From positions 1 through 49,179 of the forward strand of contig DDXV01000057.1 in assembly GCA_002347815.1 (NCBI GenBank): a stretch of 49,179 nucleotides of DNA. Direction: 5' to 3'. This DNA comes from Syntrophaceae bacterium UBA2251. Its GTDB lineage: Bacteria; Desulfobacterota; Syntrophia; Syntrophales; UBA2251. The notes beneath the pieces are model-generated. The model was not told where the DNA came from. It saw only the letters and a list, made by a program, of their open reading frames with translations, and did no database searches. Numbering within the stretch: the first letter of the stretch is position 1; the number at the start of each line of letters is the position of its first letter. Shown here in pieces: positions 8,583 through 16,906 of this stretch. Both the position numbers and the translations under genes were made by a program.

Positions 8583-10175
8583 ATGGGCTGGCAAGATCTG
8601 AACCTGACGTGGCATTACGTGGAGAAATGGGCGCAGGCGAAACCGGAGGCGGAGGCGCTCGTCTTCGGCGAAGAACACCTGTCCTGGGGGGCCTTCAAGG
8701 AAAAGATGGACCGGATCGCCCGCGCCTATCTCGCGATCGGGGTGGAGAAGGGCGACCGGGTCGCGCTCCTGTCCGCGGCGCGCAACGAATTCCTCCTGAC
8801 GTACATGGCGGCGGGCAAGGTCGGGGCGATGTGGCTGGGGCTCAATCCCAAGTTCACCCTCGACGAGCTGCGCTACCAGATCGGCGATTCCAGGCCGGCG
8901 GTCCTGATCGCCGTGCGCACCTTCCTCGGCAACGATCTGGCCGCAACGATCACGGCCCTGAAGGAGGAATTCCCCTTCCTCAAGCAGGTCCTCGTCATCG
9001 GCGATCCGGTGGACGGGACGGAGAATTTCCAAGACTTCATCGACCGGCCCCGCCCGGAGCCCGCCGCCGCCCTGGAGAAGCGCGCCGCGGAAATCCGGCC
9101 CGACGACGAGGCCCTGCTCATGTATACCTCCGGCTCCACCGGCAAACCCAAGGGCGTCGTCCATACGCATGCGAGCATCGTCGAGAACATCAAGGTGGAG
9201 GTCGTGAAGTTCTACGTCGATGAGGAGACGCGCTGCCTGCTGCACTTCCCGATCAACCACGTGGCCGCGGACGTGGAGATCGGCTTCGCCGCCGTCATGG
9301 CCGGCGGCTGTCTCGTGTTCATGGAGCAGTTCGATCCGGTCGGCGCGCTCAAGACCATCGAGAAGGAAAAGATTACCATGTTCGGCCAGGTGCCGGTCAT
9401 GTTCCTCCTCCAGATGAAGCAGCCGGAGTTCTTCCAGACCGACTTCAGCCGCGTCCGGCTCATGGCCTGGGCCGGCGCCGCCGCGCCGAAGCTCATGATC
9501 GACGTCCTCTCCGGGATCTGCGCGAAGACGGGCGGCATGATGATCACGGGGTACGGGAGCACGGAGGTGTGCGGGTTCGTCACCTATACGGAAAAGGGCG
9601 ACGATGTGGACACCCTGCTCAAGACGGCGGGCAAGATCGCGCCGCCCTTCGAGCTGAAGATCGTCGACGACGACCACCGGGAGTTGCCCGACGGTCAGGT
9701 CGGAGAGATCGCCGTCCGCGGACCGTTCATGTTCAAGGGATACCTGAACAAGCCCGAGGCCATGGCGGAGGTTCTGGACCGGGACGGCTGGTACTACACC
9801 TCCGACCTGGCCTTCAAGGACGCCCGGGGGTACATCACGATCACCGGTCGGAAATCGGAAATGTTCAAGACCGGCGGAGAGAACGTCTACCCCCGCGAGA
9901 TCGAGGAGATCCTGGAGACGCATCTCAGCGTGCTCTTCTCCGCCGTCATGGGCGTTCCCGACGAGATCTACCAGGAGGTCGGCTGGGCCTTCGTCATGCC
10001 CATGCCGGGCAAGGAGGTGACGGAAGAGGAGCTGCGCGAGCTGTGCCGTTCGAAACTCGCGAACTTCAAGGTGCCGAAGAAGTTCTTCATCCGCCCCCTT
10101 CTGCCGCTCTTGGCCAGCGGCAAGGTGAGCAAGCTCGCCCTGGAGGAGGAGATCAAGGGCCTGTTGAAATCCTGA
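8583..10175 (+). CDS. AMP-forming acyl-CoA ligase
   Basis: 530 residues, with AAGGAGGG before ATG 8583. ANL-superfamily motifs occur in order: YTSGSTGKPKGVVHTH (A3 P-loop, about 180-195), GYGSTEVCGF (A5), YYTSDLAFKD (A7), ITGRKSEMFKTGGENVYP (A8) and C-terminal LASGKVSKL with the adenylation lysine (A10). It converts a carboxylate, ATP and CoA into acyl-CoA, AMP and PPi. No specificity code is recognised; a medium-chain, branched or aromatic acid is equally possible. As last gene of the plus-strand series it would supply the acyl-CoA handled by the neighbouring hydratase and the divergent dehydrogenase. Confidence 0.9.
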   Translation: MGWQDLNLTWHYVEKWAQAKPEAEALVFGEEHLSWGAFKEKMDRIARAYLAIGVEKGDRVALLSAARNEFLLTYMAAGKVGAMWLGLNPKFTLDELRYQIGDSRPAVLIAVRTFLGNDLAATITALKEEFPFLKQVLVIGDPVDGTENFQDFIDRPRPEPAAALEKRAAEIRPDDEALLMYTSGSTGKPKGVVHTHASIVENIKVEVVKFYVDEETRCLLHFPINHVAADVEIGFAAVMAGGCLVFMEQFDPVGALKTIEKEKITMFGQVPVMFLLQMKQPEFFQTDFSRVRLMAWAGAAAPKLMIDVLSGICAKTGGMMITGYGSTEVCGFVTYTEKGDDVDTLLKTAGKIAPPFELKIVDDDHRELPDGQVGEIAVRGPFMFKGYLNKPEAMAEVLDRDGWYYTSDLAFKDARGYITITGRKSEMFKTGGENVYPREIEEILETHLSVLFSAVMGVPDEIYQEVGWAFVMPMPGKEVTEEELRELCRSKLANFKVPKKFFIRPLLPLLASGKVSKLALEEEIKGLLKS

Positions 10176-10308
10176 AAGTCCCCGACGGCCCCGGAGGTCC
10201 TGGCCCTTTGCGTGCAGGAATCAGGATCTCCCGGGGACCGGTCGCCTCCTTCCCGGTCTGAGACCGGTCAACGCCCCGTCAACCCCGCGGCCGCATCCCC
10301 CTGCCCCG

Positions 10309-10603
10309 CTACGACGTCATCGTGGGTCCGGGCCCCTGGGCGATCCGGGCCAGTTCCTCCGCACCGGGTTCGGGCCGGGGTCCGGTCCAGCTGAAGGCCG
10401 TCATGACCTCCCGGTTCAGGATGAATTCCGGGGTCTCGCCCCGCGGGAGCTGCGCGAGTTGTTCGGTGGCGATGATGCCCTGATGCGTGCCGACCTCGAC
10501 GGTGTTGCCGCCCAGGTGCGGGGTCACGATGACCCGGGCACTTGCCACCAGGGGGTCGTCTGCCGCCGGAGCCTCCCGCATCCAAACCCATCACGTACGT
10601 CAT
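10309..10603 (-). pseudogene. Deletion scar: FGGY-kinase start fused to hydroxyacid dehydrogenase tail
   Basis: An ATG at 10603, behind a good ribosome site (AAGAGGTG), begins MTYVMGLDAGGSGG, the N-terminus of FGGY carbohydrate kinases. Within about 15 codons the homology jumps, in a different frame, to VIVTPHLGGNTVEVG...ILNREV, the C-terminal substrate/NAD region of D-2-hydroxyacid (3-phosphoglycerate-type) dehydrogenases, ending at 10309. The middle of both genes is missing. Such kinases and dehydrogenases are often neighbours, so one internal deletion of a two-gene operon explains the remnant. The frame mismatch means no functional fusion protein. Confidence 0.7.
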
Positions 10604-10734
10604 CGTCACACCTCTTTTTGCATGCATTTGCGCGTCCCGCACACCCGGGATCGCTCCCGGCAAACGTCACGCCGGGAACCCTTCACCCGACGCGGGAAGC
10701 CGCTCCCGGAGGCGCGCCTCGTGATTCGGAAAAA

Positions 10735-12540
10735 TCACGGTTTCCCCACACGTGTGTAGGCGGCCAGGTCGAGCTTCCGCAGCCGGATGTTCCGCGGCGT
10801 CACCTCCACCAGTTCGTTCTCGGCAATGAATTCGATGGACTGGTCCAGGGACAGGAGACGCGGCGGCCGCAGGGTCACGGTCGCCTCGGAGGTGGAGCTG
10901 CGCAGGTTCGTCAGTTTCTTCTCCTTGACGATATTGACGTTGAGATCGCCCGTGCGGTTGCGCTCCCCGACGATCATCCCGCCGTAAACCTCGGTCCCCA
11001 CGGGGACGAACATCTCGCCGCGATCCACCATGGCGAGGCTGGCATACGTATTCACCCGGCCGACGCGGTCCGCCACGAGGGCGCCGCTCACCCGCTGCGG
11101 AATGGGCCCCGCCCAGGGCTCGTACCCCTCGAAAAGGGTGTTCATCACCCCGGAGCCCTTGGTGTCCGTCATGAAATGGCTGCGGAAACCGATGAGCCCC
11201 CGGGAGGGGATGATGAACTCCAGGTTCACCCGGCCGCTGCCCCGGTTCACGAGCAGCGTCATCCGTCCCTTCCGCGCAGCCAGTTTTTCCGTCAGAATGC
11301 CGATATACGCCTCGGGAACGTCGATGAACAAACACTCCACGGGCTCCAGGGTCTTGCCGTTCTCTTCCCGGGTGATGACCCGGGGGCGGGACACCATGCA
11401 TTCATAGCCTTCCCGGCGCATCGTTTCGATGAGCACCGCCATCTGCAGCTCCCCGCGGCCACAGATCTCGAAGGCGTCCTTGCGCTCCAGGGGCTGAAAA
11501 CGGAGCGCCACGTTTTTCAACGTCTCCTTCTCCAGCCGGTCCCGCAGGTGGCGGGAGGTGAGATACTTCCCCTCCTTGCCGGCGAACGGACCGTTGTTCA
11601 CATAGAAGATCATCGATACGGTCGGCTCATCGACGCGAATGCGCGGCAACGGCCGCGGGGCCAAGAGGGCCGACACCGTGTCGCCGATGTTGACGCCCTC
11701 CACGCCGGCAAAGGCGGCGATGTCCCCGGCTTCGACCCGTTCCACGGCTTTGCGCTGCAGGCCGTGGAAGGTGTAGAGGGCGGAGAAGCGGACCCCGGGC
11801 GTGTCGTCGTGCTCACCGCAGAGGGTATAGCCCTGGTTGATCTCCAGCGTCCCGTTCATGAGCCGCCCGATCGCCAGTTGCCCCACATAGGGGTCGTAGT
11901 CCAGATTGGTGACGAGGAACTGCGGGGCGGCCCCGTCGTCGCCTTCCGGACCGGGGATGCGCTTGAGGATCGTCTCGAACAGGGGCTTGAAATCGGCCGA
12001 ATCATCCCCCGGCGCCTCATGGGCGACGCCGGCCTTGGCGTTGGTGTACAGGACGGCAAATTCGATCTGCGCCTCGTCGGCGTCCAGGTCGATGAAGAGA
12101 TCGTAGACCTCGTTCAAGACCGCTTCGATCCGCGCGTCCGACCGGTCGATCTTGTTGATGACGAGGATGATGGGGAGTTTCGCGGCCAGGGCCTTCTTCA
12201 CGACGAAGCGGGTCTGGGGCAGCGGCCCTTCGCTGGCATCGACGAGGAGGATCGCCCCGTCGACCATGTTGAGGCTCCGCTCCACCTCGCCGCCGAAATC
12301 GGCGTGTCCCGGGGTATCGACGATATTGATCTTCACCTCCCCGTACCGGATGGCCGTGTTCTTCGCGGTGATGGTGATGCCGCGCTCCTTCTCCAGATCC
12401 AGGGAATCCATCACCCGCTCCTCCACGACCTGATGGACCTGGAAGGTGCCGGTCTGCCGGAGCATGGCATCGACCAGCGTGGTCTTGCCGTGATCGACAT
12501 GGGAAATGATGGCGATGTTTCTGATGTTTTCTTTTCGCAT
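10735..12540 (-). CDS. typA: Ribosome-associated GTPase TypA/BipA
   Basis: 601 residues, the usual length. ATG 12540 begins MRKENIRNIAIISHVDHGKTTLVDAML; the open frame upstream to 12693 has no family similarity. G motifs: HVDHGKTT (G1), the ERGITI switch region (G2), DTPGHADFGGEVE (G3), NKIDR (G4). EF-G-like domain II, an EF-G C-terminal domain (FEICGRGELQMAVLIE) and the TypA-specific C-terminal domain (GLIGFR, GSGVMNTLF) follow. It is a translational GTPase that binds 70S ribosomes and helps ribosome assembly and stress or cold adaptation. The gene stands alone between a deletion scar and a repeat-bearing spacer. Confidence 0.97.
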   Translation of the reverse strand: MRKENIRNIAIISHVDHGKTTLVDAMLRQTGTFQVHQVVEERVMDSLDLEKERGITITAKNTAIRYGEVKINIVDTPGHADFGGEVERSLNMVDGAILLVDASEGPLPQTRFVVKKALAAKLPIILVINKIDRSDARIEAVLNEVYDLFIDLDADEAQIEFAVLYTNAKAGVAHEAPGDDSADFKPLFETILKRIPGPEGDDGAAPQFLVTNLDYDPYVGQLAIGRLMNGTLEINQGYTLCGEHDDTPGVRFSALYTFHGLQRKAVERVEAGDIAAFAGVEGVNIGDTVSALLAPRPLPRIRVDEPTVSMIFYVNNGPFAGKEGKYLTSRHLRDRLEKETLKNVALRFQPLERKDAFEICGRGELQMAVLIETMRREGYECMVSRPRVITREENGKTLEPVECLFIDVPEAYIGILTEKLAARKGRMTLLVNRGSGRVNLEFIIPSRGLIGFRSHFMTDTKGSGVMNTLFEGYEPWAGPIPQRVSGALVADRVGRVNTYASLAMVDRGEMFVPVGTEVYGGMIVGERNRTGDLNVNIVKEKKLTNLRSSTSEATVTLRPPRLLSLDQSIEFIAENELVEVTPRNIRLRKLDLAAYTRVGKP

Positions 12541-12907
12541 CTCCGACCGTTTCTCGCGGGAGGGAAGCCGGACACCGGCGCCCGCTCGCGCTGACGTTGC
12601 TGGCCTGGCCGGGGCCGTGCGCGGCGATCCGCCCCGAGCGCACCATTCGGCCTGATCCCCGTCCGGAGTGGGAGTATAGAAGATATCCGGCACATGTCAA
12701 GCCAAAGGCGGGCTGTGTCAAGCCAAAGTAGAAATGTCCTATTGGATTCAATAGGCAAATGCCCTTTGTGGGTGGGCAGGCAGCCAGTTTTTCCAGCCCT
12801 TGCTCCGATGGGCCCTGGGGATCCTCAAAAAAAGAGGGGGGAACGGGTTTCCGCTCCCCCCTTAAGGCTGAATCAGGGTGCCGCCCAGCAGCGCCGGATC
12901 TCGCTCT
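12541..12907. other. 367-bp intergenic region upstream of typA
   Basis: Contains a 13-base direct repeat TGTCAAGCCAAAG at 12695-12707 and 12716-12728, a perfect 7-bp inverted repeat CCTATTG-gatt-CAATAGG at 12738-12755, and the terminator of the downstream-facing minus-strand gene (12828-12863). The repeats resemble a degenerate insertion-sequence end. No ORF is supported. Confidence 0.45.
12828..12863 (-). terminator. Rho-independent terminator of the FadJ-like gene
   Basis: On the minus strand, an 8-bp AGGGGGGA/TCCCCCCT stem (12855-12862 with 12835-12842), with inner CGG/CCG pairing, is followed by TCTTTTTTTGAGG. It starts about 45 bases after the stop at 12908. Confidence 0.8.
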
Positions 12908-14905
12908 CTATTTGTAAAACTTCTTCCCGAAAAGCTTCTCGCTCAATCCCGTCAGGTCGCCCCACTTCATGGGGCCGCCCTTGTCCGGCGGGAAGCCCGT
13001 CCCCCAGATCATCCCGACGTCGATCATGGCGGGCGACGTCACGATCTGGCGGTCCAGGAGGTCCTTGCCGACCTTCACCATGGATTCGATGAACCCGTTC
13101 TGCATCTCCTCCGCCGAGACCTCCCTCGGCGTGCCCTTCGCAATCAGGGGCAGGACCTCGGGATCGACGCTGCCGTCCTTCAGGAAGAAGCCCTTGCCGG
13201 ACTTCTTCAGGCCGCAGCGCCCCGCCTCCACGACGTTCTTGAGCGTCGGCTGAACGAACCCCATGCCCTTCATGGCCTTGTAGGGCACGTCGATCCCGAC
13301 CTCGTCGGTCAGGCGGATCGGCCCCACCGGCATGCCGAAGGCCGTCACGGCGCCGTCCACCTTCTCGATGGGATTGCCCGCCTCGATGTACTCCATGGCC
13401 AGCTTGAGGTAGGGGAAGAGCAGCGCGTTGACGACGAAGCCCGGATTGTCGCGGCAGACGATCGGCCGTTTCCGGATGAGCCCGGTGAAGTTCAGCAGGT
13501 TGTCGATCGTGTCCTGGGCTGTCTTCTCGCCGCGGATGACCTCGACGAGCTGCATCATCCAGACGGGGGAGAAGAAGTGAATGCCGCCGAACCGCGCCGG
13601 ATTGACGACAAAGGGCGCCATGGAGGTGATGGGAATCGAGGAGGTGTTGCTCGCCACGATGCAGTCCTCCCGGATCACCTTGCCCAGTTCTTCGTACACC
13701 TGCTTCTTGACGCCGATCTCCTCGAACACGGCCTCGATCACGATGTCCACCTCGCGGAAGGCGTCGATGTAGTCCGATGTCGCGGTCAGGCGGGCCATCA
13801 GGTCCTCCACGGGCTCCTTCAGGCGCTTCTTCTCGGCCATGCCGCCCAGAATCTTCTGGAGGAAGGCCTTGCCCGGTTCCAGGGCCTCGGGGACGTCCTT
13901 CACGATGACGGGAATCCGGGTATTGCGCAGGATATCGATGACGATCCCGCGGCCCATCGTGCCGAATCCGAGCACGGCGGCCTTGTTGATCGCCTTGGGA
14001 ACGAATCCCTTCGTCATCATGCTTTTGGGCTTGTCCGTCATCCCTTTGATGAAGAAGGTGTTGATGCTGCCCTTGGCCTGTTTGCTCAGGATGACCTTGA
14101 CGAAGTTGTCCTTCTCCAGTTCCAGCCCTTCCTCCAGCGAGAGCTTGACGCCCCGGTGCATGGAGTCAAGGGCCAGGATCGGACCGGGGATTTCGCGGCC
14201 CTTCGTGGCTTTCAGGATCCCCTGTTTGGCCATCTCCGCGATCGCATCCACCTGGGAGAAATCCTGGGCCGGACGCTTGAGGTTCGCCGTCCCGGCATTG
14301 ATCTCGGCGAGGAACGCCTTGGCCGCCGTCAGGAGGTCCTGTTCGGCGGGGATGAGCCGGTCGATGATCCCCAGTTCCAGGGCCTTGGCCGCGGGGAGCA
14401 TCTTCCCCTTGAGAACCAGCTCAAAGGCCGGATAGCCGATCAGGCGGGGAAGCCGCTGCGTCCCGCCGCCGCCGGGGAAGAGGCCAACGTTGCACTCGGG
14501 CAGGCCGATGATCGTGGTCTTGCCTTCCCGGGCGATCCGCGCCGTGCACGCCAGGGCGAATTCCAGGCCGCCGCCCAGGCAGTGGCCGTGGATCGCCGCG
14601 ATGACCGGATAGCCCAGCTGGCCCATGCGGGTGAAGCAGCCGTGAAACGTTTTCAGGATCTTCCGGGCCACGTCGGCGGACTCCACCTGGGCCATCGTCT
14701 TCAGGTTCGCTCCGGACAGGAAATTCTCCGGCTTCCCGGAGATGAAAATGAGCCCCTTGAGGCCTTTCTCCTTCTCCACGTCGCCCATCAGCCGGTCGAA
14801 ATCCTCGAAGGCCGCGTCCGTCCATGTGTTCATCGCATCGCCGACGACATCGAACGTGACGACGCCGATCCTCTCCTCCGCGCGCAAATTGAAAATCTGA
14901 CTCAT
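12908..14905 (-). CDS. Bifunctional enoyl-CoA hydratase/3-hydroxyacyl-CoA dehydrogenase (FadJ-like)
   Basis: 665 residues. AAGGAGGTG precedes ATG 14905. The crotonase domain (about 1-190) has the HGHCLGGGLEFALAC oxyanion loop and both catalytic glutamates (Glu115 and Glu137, the latter before NVGLFPGGGGTQRLPR). A linker leads to the NAD-binding domain with VLGFGTMGRG and the dehydrogenase core GGIHFFSPVWMMQLVEV (His/Glu dyad intact). Tandem C-terminal 3HCDH domains complete the FadB/FadJ layout. It performs hydration and NAD-dependent oxidation in beta-oxidation of CoA esters. No thiolase (FadA/FadI) follows; a strong terminator does, so it is a single-gene transcript. Confidence 0.93.
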   Translation of the reverse strand: MSQIFNLRAEERIGVVTFDVVGDAMNTWTDAAFEDFDRLMGDVEKEKGLKGLIFISGKPENFLSGANLKTMAQVESADVARKILKTFHGCFTRMGQLGYPVIAAIHGHCLGGGLEFALACTARIAREGKTTIIGLPECNVGLFPGGGGTQRLPRLIGYPAFELVLKGKMLPAAKALELGIIDRLIPAEQDLLTAAKAFLAEINAGTANLKRPAQDFSQVDAIAEMAKQGILKATKGREIPGPILALDSMHRGVKLSLEEGLELEKDNFVKVILSKQAKGSINTFFIKGMTDKPKSMMTKGFVPKAINKAAVLGFGTMGRGIVIDILRNTRIPVIVKDVPEALEPGKAFLQKILGGMAEKKRLKEPVEDLMARLTATSDYIDAFREVDIVIEAVFEEIGVKKQVYEELGKVIREDCIVASNTSSIPITSMAPFVVNPARFGGIHFFSPVWMMQLVEVIRGEKTAQDTIDNLLNFTGLIRKRPIVCRDNPGFVVNALLFPYLKLAMEYIEAGNPIEKVDGAVTAFGMPVGPIRLTDEVGIDVPYKAMKGMGFVQPTLKNVVEAGRCGLKKSGKGFFLKDGSVDPEVLPLIAKGTPREVSAEEMQNGFIESMVKVGKDLLDRQIVTSPAMIDVGMIWGTGFPPDKGGPMKWGDLTGLSEKLFGKKFYK

Positions 14906-15060
14906 GCCGCACCTCCTTTTTATTCAGGAATCCGTCGGGATGTTCGAACTCCTGTTGATTGAATGCATTGATCGCACAATTGGGAACATGGACCGCGTCC
15001 CCCCTCATCCCGTCATGCGGATGCCTAAAGGCGTCACCTGCGCTCAGCGCGTCCGCTGCC

Positions 15061-15849
15061 TTAAAGTGTGATCGTCCCTTCCAGATAGAGGGCCGCGCGG
15101 CCTGAGATTTTCACGCGCTCACCGGCATGCGCGCAAAAAATCTCGCCGCCCCGTTTCGAAACCTGAAGGGCATGGAGGTCGTTGCGGTCCAGTACGCCGG
15201 CCCAGTAGGGCGCGAGGACGCAATGCGACGAGCCGGTCACCGGGTCCTCCGGCACGCCGACCCGGGGCGCGAAGAAGCGCGAGACGAAGTCGCTTTGCTC
15301 CCCCGGGGCGGTGACAATGACGCCGCGATACGCGATACGCGACAGGGCGAGAAAATCGGGGCTCACGTCCCGGACGGCCTGTTCGCGATCCAGCACGACG
15401 AGCAGGTCCTCCGCGGATCCGAGGACTTCCCGGGGGGTGACGCGCAGGGCTTCCGCAATTCCGGCGGGAGGACTGACGGCATAAGCCGGTCGCGCCGGAA
15501 AATCCATCTCCAGGAGCCGGTCCCGCCCCTTCCTGACGACGAGATCCCCGCTCTGGCGCGTCCGAAACCGGACGGCCTCCCCCGACCACCGGCGGCAGGC
15601 AAACAGCACGAAGGCGCTCGCCAGGGTCGCATGACCGCAGAGCGCCACCTCCGTGGTCGGCGTGAACCAGCGCAGGTCGAACCCGTCCGCATTGCGCACC
15701 AGGAACGCGGTCTCGGAGAGGTTGTTTTCGGCCGCCACGGCCTGGAGCCGGTCGTCTTCGAGCCAGTCCTCCAGCAGGCACACGGCGGCGGGATTCCCGG
15801 AGAAGACCTCCGCGGTGAAGGCATCGACCTGGTAGAGGGGCAGTTTCAT
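15061..15849 (-). CDS. PhzF-family isomerase/epimerase-like protein
   Basis: 262 residues. MKLPLYQVDAFTAEVFSGNPAAVCLL is the family's typical start and fixes ATG 15849. The conserved catalytic glutamate lies in NLSETAF (Glu46). CGHATLASAFVLF and DPVTGSSHCVLAPYW are the two signature glycine-rich loops of the duplicated diaminopimelate-epimerase-like fold. Family members catalyse isomerisations (PhzF in phenazine synthesis), but most, like this solitary one, have no assigned substrate, and no phenazine genes are present. Its 3' neighbour on the minus strand is the FadJ-like gene, about 155 bases away. Confidence 0.88.
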   Translation of the reverse strand: MKLPLYQVDAFTAEVFSGNPAAVCLLEDWLEDDRLQAVAAENNLSETAFLVRNADGFDLRWFTPTTEVALCGHATLASAFVLFACRRWSGEAVRFRTRQSGDLVVRKGRDRLLEMDFPARPAYAVSPPAGIAEALRVTPREVLGSAEDLLVVLDREQAVRDVSPDFLALSRIAYRGVIVTAPGEQSDFVSRFFAPRVGVPEDPVTGSSHCVLAPYWAGVLDRNDLHALQVSKRGGEIFCAHAGERVKISGRAALYLEGTITL

Positions 15850-15905
15850 GTTCTCTCGACTTTCTCCGTCAGGCCGGTTGCTTCCCTGCCGGACGGACGA
15901 TGACA

Positions 15906-16379
15906 TTATCGACCGGCGCGCCGTTTCTTGCCCGTCCGGGTTGAGCGTTTTGTTATGCGTCTCTTTTTCCCCTGCTGGTTTCTGTAAAAGATCAGAAACT
16001 CATTTGGCGAAATGATTTTGGCGCCCTGGCATTGTTCTTTAGGAAAGTGTTTTTGATTTCCTGTAACCAGGCATGACGCTTGGCTCGCAAGGGCAACTTC
16101 CAGGAACGGCTCATCATCCGAATCGGGAAGGGAGTGCGGCAGAGGGGCGGGAGCAACAGCCCGGCTCCGGCACGCAAGGTAGTCCAGCAGCGCGGCAATC
16201 CGTTCCTCTTCAAACCCGAATCTCGGACGACGCAGGACTTCGTTGTATTCCGACAGGATCCGGGCATCAAAGGAAAGCGTAAGTTCGCCGGCCGAGACCA
16301 TGCGTACGATTTCGCCGCAAGCCCCGAAGGGCGATTAAAGACCCGCGACAAGAACATTGGTGTCAATGACGACGTTCAT
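15906..16379 (-). pseudogene. PIN-domain toxin interrupted by a TAA codon
   Basis: The frame from ATG 16379 reads MNVVIDTNVLVAGL, the start of VapC-like PIN ribonucleases with the first metal-binding Asp (Asp6), then TAA at codon 15 (16335-16337), then SPFGACGEIVRMVSAGELTLSFDARILSEYNEVLRRPRF in the same frame. A single T-to-A change of TTA (Leu) would create this stop. Downstream the acidic residues DSDDEPFLEVALA and the CLVTGNQKHF core are intact to 15906, with a basic C-terminal tail. Restart at ATG 16301 would lose Asp6 and so the active site. The ATG overlaps the antitoxin stop (ATGA), the normal TA arrangement. Sequencing error or recoding are alternatives. Confidence 0.75.
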
Positions 16380-16663
16380 CCTGCGCGCTTTTTACGAACG
16401 GATTTGATTTCGGCGTTGATTTCATCCAATGAAATCTTGTCCGTGCCATTTTCTACGGATTTCCGTTGGAGATAAACGACCGCTTCAACCGCGCGTGATC
16501 TGCGAAATGCTGACAACGATTCTTCAAGATTGGCTTCGGTTATCGCCGCAAGATTGGCGATCGGCCGACCATTGCTGGTCACAACCATCTCTCTTTCGTC
16601 GGGCAGTTCTTTCCGGATTTGCGCCGATTTGCCCCTCAAGTCCCGGACGCTCAGGAATTTCAT
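16376..16663 (-). CDS. Phd/YefM-type antitoxin
   Basis: 95 residues. TGGAGGA precedes ATG 16663 (an ATG at 16678 is less likely). The N-terminal MKFLSVRDLRGKSAQIRKEL and VVTSNGRPIANLAAI match Phd/YefM antitoxins, which bind operator DNA through this domain and neutralise the toxin with a flexible C-terminus; the tail DEINAEIKSVRKKR is charged, as expected. Its stop overlaps the PIN toxin start by 4 bases. The inverted repeat at 16678-16703 just upstream is a good autoregulatory site. It appears intact although the partner toxin carries a nonsense codon. Confidence 0.85.
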   Translation of the reverse strand: MKFLSVRDLRGKSAQIRKELPDEREMVVTSNGRPIANLAAITEANLEESLSAFRRSRAVEAVVYLQRKSVENGTDKISLDEINAEIKSVRKKRAG

Positions 16664-16677
16664 GTTGATGTCCTCCA

Positions 16678-16703
16678 TTTGTGTATCAGATTATGTACAC
16701 AAA
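16678..16703 (-). promoter_or_regulatory. Candidate antitoxin operator
   Basis: Perfect 8-bp inverted repeat TTTGTGTA / TACACAAA with a 10-bp spacer, 15 bases upstream of the antitoxin ATG. Position and symmetry fit Phd-family autoregulation. Confidence 0.6.
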
Positions 16704-16906
16704 CGTCACTCATTGTCAATGCCTTCTTTAAGAACGGCGCTGTACCCATCTCGGACGGTGAGATCGTCAGACAAACCGGCAGAATTCCATGCCGTGAGGG
16801 AGACGCGTTGAAAAACTGCACACCCTATCGGCCACGGCCCCACGGAACGAAGCCTGCGTGGCCTGGCGGACCGCACCGAGGGGCCCCCGTCGATCGGCGC
16901 CACCGG

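Noticed and set aside
10253..10267. CCGGTC-tga-GACCGG hairpin as a terminator after the acyl-CoA ligase
   Set aside because: There is no T-tract on either strand and the stem is only 6 bp.
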